From Streptomyces fulvoviolaceus (GTDB lineage Bacteria; Actinomycetota; Actinomycetes; Streptomycetales; Streptomycetaceae), in NCBI RefSeq assembly GCF_000718165.1, contig NZ_JOEY01000048.1, positions 1 through 64,000 of the forward strand: 64,000 nt of DNA, given 5' to 3'. The notes beneath the pieces were generated by a model. That model had not been told where the DNA came from and ran no database searches. It saw only the letters and a program-made list of their open reading frames with translations. The translations under genes and the position numbers were made by a program. Shown piece by piece: positions 1-9,714 of the stretch (the first letter of the stretch is position 1; every line of letters begins with the position of its first letter).

Positions 1-165
1 CGCGGCCCATACCGGACCGTCGGCAACCCCCTCAAACTCTCCGACTCCCCCAACCACATCACCACCTCACCCCTCCTCGGCCAACACAACAACGAGATCC
101 TTCACGGTGAACTCGGTATCTCTCCCGACGAGTTGCCGCTGCTCAAGGCTCAGGGAGTGATCTGA
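1..165 (+). CDS. CaiB/BaiF (class III) CoA-transferase, C-terminal fragment
   Basis: Only the last 54 codons are inside the window; the frame is open at base 1 and stops with TGA at 163-165. The visible tail has the class III CoA-transferase ending: a GPYRTVGNPLKLSD segment followed by a PLLGQHNNEIL segment, which corresponds to the PxLGEHTxEIL closing motif of this family. In this setting (oxalyl-CoA decarboxylase and a full formyl-CoA transferase 11-14 kb downstream) it could be a second oxalate/formate CoA-transferase, but specificity cannot be read from the tail. Its stop is one base from the next gene's ATG, so the two are probably cotranscribed and translationally coupled. Confidence 0.8.
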   Translation, partial: RGPYRTVGNPLKLSDSPNHITTSPLLGQHNNEILHGELGISPDELPLLKAQGVI

Positions 166-166
166 C

Positions 167-718
167 ATGTCGACACCGGCACCCCGTTTCATCCAGCCCA
201 CCCGCACCGCACCGGACTCCGGGACGGTCACCGACCGGCTCCTGGAAGCCAACCGCGCCTACGCCGCCGGATTCGTGGACCCGGGCATGGGCGCCCGCCC
301 GGTCCTGCGCGTGGCCGTCGTGGCCTGTATGGACGCCCGCATCGACTTGCACGCCGCGCTCGGCCTGGAGCTGGGCGACTGCCACACCGTCCGCAATGCC
401 GGCGGAGTCGTCACCGACGACACGATCCGCTCCCTGACGATCAGCCAGCGCGCACTCGGCACCCGCAGCGTCATACTCATCCACCACACCGGCTGTGGTC
501 TGCAGACCCTGACCGAGGACTTCCGGCACGAACTGGAGCTGGAGGTCGGGCAGCGGCCGGCCTGGGCGGTGGAGTCGTTCCGGGACGTCGACCAGGACGT
601 ACGGCAGTCGATGCAGCGGGTGCGCACCTCGCCGTTCCTGCCGCACACCGACGATGTCCGGGGCTTCGTCTTCGACGTGACCACCGGGCTGCTGCGGGAG
701 ATCGACCCGCGGTCCTGA
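167..718 (+). CDS. beta-carbonic anhydrase-like protein
   Basis: This 183-residue protein matches the small beta-carbonic anhydrases, which interconvert CO2 and bicarbonate with a zinc held by two Cys and one His. Visible motifs are CMDAR (Cys54, Asp56, Arg58), the RNAGG strand (76-80) and HHTGC (His106/107, Cys110), in family order and spacing. The N-terminal 30 residues are probably disordered. The ATG lies one base after the stop of the CoA-transferase fragment, implying one transcript. Inference: it may hydrate the CO2 released by oxalyl-CoA decarboxylase and formate dehydrogenase nearby. Some actinobacterial members of this family have not been shown to be active, so enzymatic activity is likely rather than certain. 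Confidence 0.85.
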   Translation: MSTPAPRFIQPTRTAPDSGTVTDRLLEANRAYAAGFVDPGMGARPVLRVAVVACMDARIDLHAALGLELGDCHTVRNAGGVVTDDTIRSLTISQRALGTRSVILIHHTGCGLQTLTEDFRHELELEVGQRPAWAVESFRDVDQDVRQSMQRVRTSPFLPHTDDVRGFVFDVTTGLLREIDPRS

Positions 719-769
719 GCCCCCTGCCGTTCCCGTCCGTCCTCGTCGTTTCCCGTCCGTCCCCGTCGT

Positions 770-1462
770 TCAGACGCTCTGGCCGGCCACCGCGGCGATC
801 TGCTTGCAGTAGAAGTCGGTGGTGCTCCGGGTGTGCCGGCGCATGAGCTCCTCGGCGCGGTGCGGGGAGCCCTCGGCGATCGCCTCGATGATCCGGGCGT
901 GTTCGTTCCAGGCGTCCTTGCCGCGGGGCTTGGCGATGGGCATGTAGTACCAGCGCACGCGTCGGTCGACCTGGGGGATGAGCTCGGCGAGGACCGCGTT
1001 GCGGGAGAGGAGGGTGATGTGGGTGTGGAGGGCGGCGTTCGCCTCCACGATGGCCCGGGCGTCGCCGGCCGCGAGGGCGGTGAGGCCGGTCTGCTGCAGT
1101 TCCCACAGCCGCGCGACGTCGCGGGGAGTGGCGTGCTGGGCGGCTCCGCGCGCGGAGTGGGTCTCCAGGAGGGCCCGGACGCTGAGGAGCTGGGCGCACT
1201 CCTCCGTGGTGGGGGAGTGGACGAAGGCGCCCTGGGAGGGCCGCAGGTCGACCCAGCCGGCGGTGTGGAGCCGTTGCAGCGCCTCGCGTATCGGCTGGCG
1301 GCTGACGCCGAGGTTCTCGGCGAGCTCGGCCTCGACGAGGTGCTGGCCGGGCTTGAGCGAGCCGTTGACGATCAGCTTGGTGAGAGCGTCGTAGACGGCC
1401 TGGCGCAGCGGGGTCGGTCGACTGATCGGTCCGCGGGCTGCCGCGGTGGGTGCGTCGGGCAT
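770..1462 (-). CDS. GntR-family (FCD/FadR subfamily) transcriptional regulator, copy 1
   Basis: The 230-residue regulator has an N-terminal GntR winged helix (about 17-82, with LGVSRQPIREALQRL as recognition region) and an all-helical C-terminal FCD ligand domain (about 95-220). The FCD metal-type histidines are visible at His146, His188 and His210. The ATG at 1462 was chosen because GAGAGAGG lies four bases upstream; in-frame starts further out run into the promoter. It closely resembles the second GntR gene at 2487-3176 over its whole length, so the two arose by duplication. The palindrome at 1489-1504 just upstream suggests autoregulation. By position it probably controls oxalate/formate genes; the effector is unknown. 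Confidence 0.9.
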   Translation of the reverse strand: MPDAPTAAARGPISRPTPLRQAVYDALTKLIVNGSLKPGQHLVEAELAENLGVSRQPIREALQRLHTAGWVDLRPSQGAFVHSPTTEECAQLLSVRALLETHSARGAAQHATPRDVARLWELQQTGLTALAAGDARAIVEANAALHTHITLLSRNAVLAELIPQVDRRVRWYYMPIAKPRGKDAWNEHARIIEAIAEGSPHRAEELMRRHTRSTTDFYCKQIAAVAGQSV

Positions 1463-1488
1463 GGGCCCTCTCTCCATCCGGCTACGGG

Positions 1489-1603
1489 ATACTGAGTTTA
1501 GTATGCAATAGCCACTCTGACGTGACCCCCTGTTGGGAAGCTGCGGAATTTGTCCGGGCTCACCCCTGGCGCCCGACAGTGAATGCGAAATACTGTATGC
1601 AAT
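1489..1603. promoter_or_regulatory. Operator-like sites between GntR copy 1 and the acyl-CoA dehydrogenase-like gene
   Basis: Two AT-rich islands sit in the GC-rich divergent intergenic region. At 1489-1504 ATACT and AGTAT form an inverted repeat separated by six bases, followed by GCAATA. At 1590-1603 the sequence ATACTGTATGCAAT carries a near-palindromic ATACTGTAT core. Both resemble the sites at 3261-3280, 3362-3375 and 15185-15213. Interpretation as GntR operators is inference from symmetry and recurrence. Confidence 0.55.
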
Positions 1604-1649
1604 CATCGCCCGACGGTGGACCAGAAGCCGCTCCCGAGGGGGTCACCCC

Positions 1650-2459
1650 GTGTCGTACCGCACCGCTCTCTCAGAAGTCCTGACCAGTGTCGTCGAACCC
1701 TCCGCCCGAGCGGCCGGCATCGAGGGGAGGTTCCCCCGCGAAGCAGTGACGGCCCTCGGCCGCGCCGGGCTGCTGGGACTCACTGTCTCCACCGAATTCG
1801 GCGGCGGCGGACGGGGGTTGCCGGAAGCCGCCGAGGTGGTGGCCCGGACCGCGCGTGTCTGCCCGGCGACGGCGGCCGTGCTCCAGTCCCACTACACGGC
1901 GGTCGCCGTCATCGACTCGTACGGCAGCCCCTGGGTATGCGGCGAGATCGCGGCCGGACGCCACCTCGGCAGCCTCGCGCTCGCGGAGGCGGAGGACGGT
2001 GCCGACGTAAAGGACGTAGAGGGGGCGCGAGCTCAACTCCTCATGCCACGCGCCATCGCCGCCCGCTCCAGTGGCGTGGTCGCACTGCGGGGCCGTAAGC
2101 ACCAGGTTGTCGCGGCGGGAGAGGCCGACAGCTATGTCTGGTCCTCCCGGCCGCTCGTCGCGCCCGACGGCCTGAGTCTCTGGGTGGTTCCGGCGCACGC
2201 CCCGGACCTGTTCGTCCCGGCCCGGCCCAGCGGCACGGGGCCGCACGGCAGCGCGACATCCACCGTGTTCGCCGACCCGGTGCTGGTTCCGGCCGACGCG
2301 ATGCTCGGCAGGGACGGCGGCGGGCTCGACATCGTGCTGCGCACGGTCCTGCCGTGGCTGCGGGAACTGCGGGCCGCCGTTGGTGCCGAGACTCTCCGCG
2401 CCTCGGCCGTCTCCATCGGGGGCGCTCGCCGCCCCGCCGACTCCCTCGCGCCGTCCTGA
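1650..2459 (+). CDS. Acyl-CoA dehydrogenase-like protein lacking the C-terminal catalytic domain
   Basis: The chosen GTG at 1650 gives 269 residues and has a GAGGGGG ribosome site 7 bases upstream. The protein shows the N-terminal helical domain of acyl-CoA dehydrogenases (FGGGGRGLPEAAEVVARTAR, about 40-60) and a middle beta domain (LGSLALAEAEDGAD and later strands). It then stops after one helix of the third domain. Typical family members are about 380 residues and carry the catalytic base and much of the FAD/dimer surface in the missing part. No continuation of the domain is visible before the next gene, so this is either a decayed gene or a shortened paralogue with a binding role. It is divergent from GntR copy 1 and convergent with GntR copy 2. 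Confidence 0.65.
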   Translation: MSYRTALSEVLTSVVEPSARAAGIEGRFPREAVTALGRAGLLGLTVSTEFGGGGRGLPEAAEVVARTARVCPATAAVLQSHYTAVAVIDSYGSPWVCGEIAAGRHLGSLALAEAEDGADVKDVEGARAQLLMPRAIAARSSGVVALRGRKHQVVAAGEADSYVWSSRPLVAPDGLSLWVVPAHAPDLFVPARPSGTGPHGSATSTVFADPVLVPADAMLGRDGGGLDIVLRTVLPWLRELRAAVGAETLRASAVSIGGARRPADSLAPS

Positions 2460-2486
2460 ACCGTGCCCGGAGGGCGGCCCGTGCAG

Positions 2487-3176
2487 TCAGTCCCGGCTCG
2501 CCTTGGCGGCGATCTGCTTCCGGTAGAAGTCGGTCGTGCGCTCGGTGTGCTTGCGCATGATCTCGCCCGCGCGGTCGGCGTCGCCCTTGGCGATGGCCTT
2601 GATGAGCTGGGTGTGCTCGTTCCAGGCCTCCTTGCCGCGGGGTTTGGCGATGGGGGTGTAGTACCAGCGCACCTTCTGACCGACCTGGGCGATCAGTTCG
2701 GCCAGTACGGCGTTGTCGGCCACGGAGGTGATGAAGTCGTGCAGGGCGGTGTTGGCCGCGACCAGGCGTTCGACATCGCCCTCGGCGAGAGCGGCGACAC
2801 CTTCCAGCTGGAGTTCGTCAAGACGTGTGATGTCCTCGGGCTTCGCGTTCTGGGCGGCGAGCTGCGCCGAGTAGGTTTCCAATACGGCGCGGACGCCGAG
2901 GAGTTGGGCGGCCTCTTCCTCGGTGGGGGAGTGGACGAAGGCTCCCTGGGCGGGGCGCAGGTCGACCCAGCCGGCGGTCTGCAGCCGTTGCAGGGCCTCA
3001 CGGACCGGTTGGCGGCTGACGCCCAGGTGCTCGGCGAGTTCGGCCTCGACCAGGTGCTGGCCGGGCTTGAGCGAGCCGTTGATGATCAGCTCGGTCAGGG
3101 CGTCGTACACGGCCTGACGCAGGGGTGCCGGGCGGGTGACGCGCCGGGACGCTGCGGCCGTGAGTGCCTCGCGCAT
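2487..3176 (-). CDS. GntR-family (FCD subfamily) transcriptional regulator, copy 2
   Basis: The 229-residue protein has a GntR winged helix (about 17-82) and an FCD ligand-binding domain. It shares long identical stretches with copy 1, such as NGSLKPGQHLVEAELAE and the RWYY-PIAKPRGK segment. Conserved FCD histidines are present in ALHDF, NEHTQ and RKHTE. It is divergent from the formate dehydrogenase operon, and two palindromes lie between them (3261-3280 beside this gene, 3362-3375 beside fdsG). The simplest reading is a local repressor of fds and of itself. Which of the two paralogues binds which site cannot be told from sequence. Confidence 0.9.
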   Translation of the reverse strand: MREALTAAASRRVTRPAPLRQAVYDALTELIINGSLKPGQHLVEAELAEHLGVSRQPVREALQRLQTAGWVDLRPAQGAFVHSPTEEEAAQLLGVRAVLETYSAQLAAQNAKPEDITRLDELQLEGVAALAEGDVERLVAANTALHDFITSVADNAVLAELIAQVGQKVRWYYTPIAKPRGKEAWNEHTQLIKAIAKGDADRAGEIMRKHTERTTDFYRKQIAAKASRD

Positions 3177-3260
3177 GGTGTTCCCGTTCCGCCGCCGTGC
3201 TTGCGGGGCGGCGGCTTTGCCAAGTGGTGGCCGCCGAGAGGGTTGCCGACAGCAGCGTCA

Positions 3261-3280
3261 GCATACAGGTTTTGGTATGC
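3261..3280. promoter_or_regulatory. GntR-type operator upstream of GntR copy 2
   Basis: GCATAC and GTATGC form a perfect inverted repeat separated by eight bases, 85 bp upstream of the GntR copy 2 start. It is an AT-rich island in GC-rich DNA and shares the GTAT/ATAC core with the palindrome at 3362-3375. Assignment to GntR is inference. Confidence 0.6.
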
Positions 3281-3361
3281 AAGATGGTGTGCGCTGTCGG
3301 CGGTGCGACCTGGGTTGACGGCTCCTGTTGTCGGCCTCCCGAGGGCCTTTTCTTGATTGAG

Positions 3362-3375
3362 TTCTGTATACAGAA
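3362..3375. promoter_or_regulatory. Perfect 14-bp palindrome upstream of fdsG (GntR-type operator)
   Basis: TTCTGTATACAGAA is a perfect 14-bp palindrome 72 bp upstream of the fdsG start, followed by a further half-site CCTGTATG at 3377-3384. The same TATACAG core is repeated upstream of the PAS gene at 15188-15211. Its position between the divergent GntR gene and fds suggests control of formate dehydrogenase expression. Confidence 0.65.
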
Positions 3376-3447
3376 GCCTGTATGGGGTATTGTCTCAGTC
3401 TCCTGCAACCCTCGCCGGGGACCCGTGTGACGGAAGGCGAAGCGATC

Positions 3448-3923
3448 ATGACGACCAGCGGGAGTGACGTGACGGTCGAGAGCGTGGTCCGGAGGGTGGT
3501 GGCCCGGCACCGGGGTCAGCGCGGTGCGCTGCTGCCCGTACTGCACGCCGTTCAGGCCGAGTTGGGCCATGTGCCGCAGGAGGCGGTTCCGGTGCTCGCC
3601 GACGAGCTCAACCTCTCCCGGGCGGACGTCCACGGAGTGGTGACCTTCTACCACGACTTCCGCCGCGAGCCCGCGGGACGCACCACCGTGCGCATCTGCC
3701 GCGCCGAGGCCTGCCAGGCCCTGGGCGCCGACCGCCTGGTGGGCTACGCCCGCGAGGCCGGACTGACCCTGGGGGAGACGACGGCGGACGGTTCGGTCAC
3801 CGTCGAGCAGGTCTTCTGCCTCGGCAACTGCGCACTCGGGCCGTCGGTGGAGGCCAACGGCCGGCTGTACGGACGAGTGGGCCCCACCCAACTGGGCTCG
3901 ATCCTCAACGGAACGGTCTCATC

Positions 3924-3927
<4 letters not shown>
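3448..3927 (+). CDS. fdsG: NAD-dependent formate dehydrogenase gamma subunit (NuoE-like)
   Basis: The 159-residue protein is a NuoE/FdsG-type thioredoxin-fold [2Fe-2S] subunit. Cluster ligands are visible as Cys84 and Cys89 (CRAEAC) and Cys124 and Cys128 (CLGNC). The conserved GVVTFYHDF segment (63-71) precedes them. In the cytosolic FdsABGD complex this subunit takes part in electron transfer towards NAD+. The ATG at 3448 was preferred over GTG at 3427 because GGAAGGCGAAG lies just upstream. Its TGA overlaps the fdsB ATG by four bases (ATGA), showing translational coupling. It is the first gene of the fds operon behind the 3362-3375 palindrome. Confidence 0.92.
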
Positions 3928-5557
<1,630 letters not shown>

Positions 5558-5561
<4 letters not shown>

Positions 5562-8374
5562 GCCTGCTCAAGGAACCCGACTTCGGAACCCCGGAACGGC
5601 CCGGCCCGGCAAGGGTGTCGGTGGAGATCGACGGCATGCCGGTCGCCGTCCCGGAGGGCACCTCCGTGATGCGCGCCGCCGCACAGGCCGGCGTCGACAT
5701 ACCCAAACTGTGTGCCACCGACAGCCTGGAGGCCTTCGGCTCCTGCCGCCTGTGCGTGGTGGAGATCGACGGCCGGCGCGGCACCCCGGCGTCCTGCACC
5801 ACCCCCTGCGCCGACGGCATGAAGGTGAGCACCCAGACGCCGAAGGTGGAGAAGCTCCGGCAGGGCGTCATGGAGCTCTACATCTCCGACCACCCCCTCG
5901 ACTGCCTCACCTGCCCGGCCAACGGCGACTGCGAACTCCAGGACATGGCAGGCGTGGTGGGACTGAGGCAGGTCCGCTACGGCTACGAGGGTGAGAACCA
6001 CCTCGACGCCGAGAAGGACACCTCGAACCCCTACTTCGACTTCGACCCGTCCAAGTGCATCGCCTGCTCCCGCTGCGTCCGGGCCTGCGGCGAGGTGCAG
6101 GGCACCTTCGCGCTGACCATCGAGGGGCGCGGCTTCGACTCCAAGGTCTCGCCGGGCGCCGGCGAGACCTTCATGGACTCCGAGTGCGTCTCCTGCGGGG
6201 CCTGTGTCCAGGCCTGTCCCACGTCCACACTCCAGGAGCGCTCGGTCGTCGAACTCGGCATGCCCACAAGGTCGGTTGTGACCACGTGCGCGTACTGCGG
6301 CGTCGGTTGCTCCTTCAAGGCCGAGCTGCGCGGCGACGAACTCGTGCGCATGGTCCCCTACAAGGACGGCGGCGCGAACGAGGGCCACTCCTGCGTGAAG
6401 GGCCGCTTCGCCTTCGGCTACGCCACCCACCCCGACCGCGTCCTCAAGCCCATGGTGCGCGACCGGATCACCGACCCCTGGCGCGAGGTCGAGTGGGACG
6501 AGGCGATCGGCACGGTCGCCCGCCGCATGCGCGAGATCCAGGACCGGTACGGATCGAGCGCGGTCGGCGCCATCACCTCCTCGCGCTGCACCAACGAAGA
6601 GGTCTACGTCGTACAGAAGATGGTCCGCGCGGCCTTCGGCAACAACAACCTCGACACCTGCGCCCGGGTCTGCCACTCCCCGACGGGATACGGCCTCAAG
6701 CAGACCTTCGGCGAGTCGGCCGGCACCCAGGACTTCCGCTCGGTCGCGGAGGCCGACGTCATCATGGTCATCGGTGCCAACCCCACCGACGGGCACCCGG
6801 TGTTCGCCTCCCGGATGAAGCGTCGGCTGCGCGAGGGCGCCAAGCTGATCGTCGTGGACCCCCGCCGCATCGACCTGGTGCGCTCGCCGCACATCGAGGC
6901 CCAGCACCACCTCCAGCTCAGGCCGAGCACCAACGTGGCCGTGGTCAACGCCATGGCGCACGTGGTCGTCACCGAGGGTCTGGTCGACCGGTCCTTCGTG
7001 GACCAGCGGTGCGAAGGCTTCGACGACTGGGCCGAGTTCATCGCGCGCCCGGAGAACAGCCCGGAGGCGGTCGAGGAGATCACCGGCGTGCCGGCCGAGG
7101 AACTCCGCGCCGCCGCGAGGCTGTACGCCGAGGCCCCCAACGGGGCCATCTACTACGGCCTCGGCGTCACCGAGCACAGCCAGGGCTCGACCATGGTCAT
7201 GGGGATGGCCAACCTCGCGATGGCATGCGGCAACATCGGCCGCGACGGCGTCGGAGTGAACCCTCTGCGCGGCCAGAACAACGTCCAAGGCTCTTGCGAC
7301 ATGGGCTCGTTCCCGCACGAGCTGCCCGGCTACCGGCACGTCTCCGACGACGCCGTACGCACCGTCTTCGAGAACCTCTGGGGCGGAACTCTCCTCGCGG
7401 AGCCGGGACTTCGCATCCCGAACATGTTCGACGCGGCGATCGACGGCACCTTCCGCGGACTCTTCGTCCACGGCGAGGACATCGCCCAGTCCGACCCGAA
7501 CCTCCAGCACGTCACCGCCGCGCTCGAGGCCATGGAACTCGTCGTCGTACAGGACCTGTTCCTCAACGAGACCGCCAAGTTCGCCCACGTCTTCCTGCCC
7601 GGCGCGTCCTTCCTGGAGAAGGACGGCACCTTCACCAACGCCGAACGCCGCATCAACCGGGTGCGCGCGGTGATGAAGCCCAAGACGGGCAAGCACGAGT
7701 GGCAGATCGTCAGCGAGATCGCCACCGCCATGGGCTACCCGATGTCCTACGACCATCCGAGCCAGATCATGGACGAGATCGCCTCGGTCACACCGACGTT
7801 CACCGGGGTGTCCTTCGAGGTGCTGGACAAGCTCGGCAGCGTCCAGTGGCCGTGCAACGAGGCGGCTCCCGAGGGGACGCCCATCATGCACGTGGACGAA
7901 TTCGTGCGCGGCAAGGGCAAGTTCGTGGTCACCTCCTACGTCCCGACCAACGAGCGCAGCACCCGGCGCTTCCCGCTGGTCCTCACCACCGGCCGGATCC
8001 TCAGCCAGTACAACGTCGGCGCGCAGACCCGCCGTACCGGCAACGTCGCCTGGCACCCCGAGGACGTGCTGGAACTGCATCCCCACGACGCCGAGGACCG
8101 CGGCATCAACGACGGCGACATGGTCACCCTGGCCAGCCGCGTCGGTCGGACGACCCTGCGCGCGGAAATCTCCGACCGGATGCCGACCGGGGTCGTGTAC
8201 ACCACGTTCCACCACCCCGTCACCGGCGCCAACGTCGTGACCACCGAGAACTCCGACTGGGCGACCAACTGCCCCGAGTACAAGGTGACCGCCGTACAGG
8301 TGGCGCTCGCGCGCCCGGACCGGCACAGCGACACGGAAGTCACCGACAACGAACTCGTCACGGTGGTGGACTGA
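5558..8374 (+). CDS. fdsA: NAD-dependent formate dehydrogenase alpha subunit (molybdenum bis-MGD catalytic subunit)
   Basis: The 938-residue catalytic subunit oxidises formate to CO2. An N-terminal [2Fe-2S] domain has Cys52, Cys63, Cys66 and Cys80. A His112/Cys116/Cys119/Cys125 cluster follows, then two ferredoxin-type [4Fe-4S] sets (Cys167/170/173/177 and 210/213/216/220). The molybdopterin oxidoreductase domain starts with Cys244, Cys247, Cys251 and Cys279. The TCARVCHSP motif supplies Cys372, the expected molybdenum ligand of a cysteine-type (not selenocysteine) enzyme, with catalytic His373. The C-terminal domain is molydopterin-binding. ATG overlaps the fdsB stop by four bases. Genes for cofactor insertion (fdhD/fdsC) are not in the window and must lie elsewhere. 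Confidence 0.95.
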
Positions 8375-8375
8375 G

Positions 8376-8588
8376 ATGACAGCGACCGTGCCGTCGGAGC
8401 GCAGGATGGCGAACGACATCGCCGCGAATCTCGGCCACCTGCCGGGAGAGCGGGCCGCCGAGGAGATCGCGGGTCACATCGGCAGGTTCTGGGACCCGCG
8501 CATGCGGACCAGGCTCTACGAGTTCGTCGACGCCGGAGCGGACGGGCTGGACCCCCTGGTGGTGGCCGCCGTGAAGCTGCTGCGCTGA
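8376..8588 (+). CDS. fdsD: NAD-dependent formate dehydrogenase delta subunit
   Basis: This 70-residue protein starts one base after the fdsA stop and matches the small FdsD family in length, position (after the catalytic subunit) and in the MANDIAANLGHLP and FWDPRMRTRLYEFVD segments. FdsD is the delta subunit of oxygen-tolerant soluble formate dehydrogenases; its exact role is unsettled, with assembly or stability most often suggested. It completes a G-B-A-D operon. No metal-binding cysteines are present. Confidence 0.92.
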   Translation: MTATVPSERRMANDIAANLGHLPGERAAEEIAGHIGRFWDPRMRTRLYEFVDAGADGLDPLVVAAVKLLR

Positions 8589-8682
8589 GCCACCGCTGCT
8601 GCGACCGCCGCGCCACACGGCGGTCGCCGCCTCGCTCGGTAGGCTTGATCGGCCCGGGGCCCTGAGTGGGAGGGAGTCGTTC

Positions 8683-9606
8683 ATGCTGTTCCGGCAGCTC
8701 GAATACTTCGTTGCGGTCGCGAGGGAACGGCACTTCGCCCGGGCGGCGGAATCCTGCTACGTGTCCCAGCCCGCGCTGTCGGCGGCGATAGCCAAGCTGG
8801 AGCGGGAGTTGAACGTCACGCTCATCAACCGCGGGCACAACTACCAGGGCCTGACCCCGGAGGGCGAACGGCTCGTCGTGTGGGCCAAGCGGATCCTCGC
8901 CGAGCAGGACGCGTTCAAGGCCGAGGTGGCCGCCGTGCAGTCGGGCATCACGGGCACGCTGCGGCTCGGCACGGACCCCACGGCGTCGACGACCCTCGCG
9001 CTTCCCGTGGCCGCCTTCTGCGCGGCCCACCCGCTGGCCAAGGTGCAGGTCCGTTCCCGCCTGTCTACGAAGGAACTCCACCGCCAGCTGCGGGACTTCG
9101 AGCTGGACGTGGCGATCGCCCACTTCGACCCGGGCGACCAGGAAGGCCTGCAGGTCGTTCCGCTGTACCAGGAGAGGTACATGCTGCTGGTGTCGGACGA
9201 CCAGCTGGTGGCCCAGTCCGCCACCGTGACATGGGCGGACGCGGCCCAGCTGCCGCTCGCGCTGCTGACCCCCGACATGCGGATCCGCCAGATCATCGAC
9301 TCCGTGTTCGCGGACAAGGGGTTCGTGGTGACCCCACAGGTCGAGACGGACTCGATCGCCTCCCTCTACGCCCACGTGGGCGGCGGCCAGTGGGCCAGCA
9401 TCGTGCCGAACACCTGGCTGCGCGCGATGCCGGTGATCGGCCGGACGCGAGCGCTGCCGCTGGTCGATCCGGAGGCCGGGGCGCAGGTCTCGGTGGCGAT
9501 CCACGCGGCGACGCCCGGCTCGGTCGCTGCGCGCGCGTTCGTCAACGCGGCGACGGGGCTGTCGTTGGACGACTTCTTCGGCGGGCCGTTGCCGGCTGGG
9601 CGCTAG
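8683..9606 (+). CDS. LysR-family transcriptional regulator
   Basis: The 307-residue protein has a LysR N-terminal helix-turn-helix (FRQLEYFVAVARERHFARAA, then SQPALSAAIAKLE, about 3-45) and a periplasmic-binding-protein-like effector domain from about 90. GGGAGGGAG lies seven bases before the ATG. It sits between the formate dehydrogenase operon and the convergent oxalyl-CoA synthetase gene. Two T-N11-A dyads resembling LysR boxes lie 1.8 kb downstream between the synthetase and oxc genes, making those genes plausible targets. Oxalate, formate or their CoA esters would be reasonable effectors, but this is inference. Confidence 0.9.
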   Translation: MLFRQLEYFVAVARERHFARAAESCYVSQPALSAAIAKLERELNVTLINRGHNYQGLTPEGERLVVWAKRILAEQDAFKAEVAAVQSGITGTLRLGTDPTASTTLALPVAAFCAAHPLAKVQVRSRLSTKELHRQLRDFELDVAIAHFDPGDQEGLQVVPLYQERYMLLVSDDQLVAQSATVTWADAAQLPLALLTPDMRIRQIIDSVFADKGFVVTPQVETDSIASLYAHVGGGQWASIVPNTWLRAMPVIGRTRALPLVDPEAGAQVSVAIHAATPGSVAARAFVNAATGLSLDDFFGGPLPAGR

Positions 9607-9668
9607 CGCTCCGCTGGTTTGCGGTGCGTTTGGCCGCGGGCCGGTGGGGGCTGGTCGCGCAGTTCCCC

Positions 9669-9685
9669 GCGCCCCTTCGGGGCGC
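9669..9685. terminator. GCGCCCC/GGGGCGC hairpin between convergent genes
   Basis: A 7-bp perfect GC stem with a TTC loop lies between the convergent LysR and oxalyl-CoA synthetase genes. The surrounding GCGCAGTTCCCCGCGCCCC sequence recurs in slightly altered form near 57871-57894 and looks like a common Streptomyces intergenic repeat that could act as a bidirectional terminator. There is no U-tract. Confidence 0.5.
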
Positions 9686-9714
9686 TGTCAAACCCAGCCC
9701 TTCGACAGGCATCC

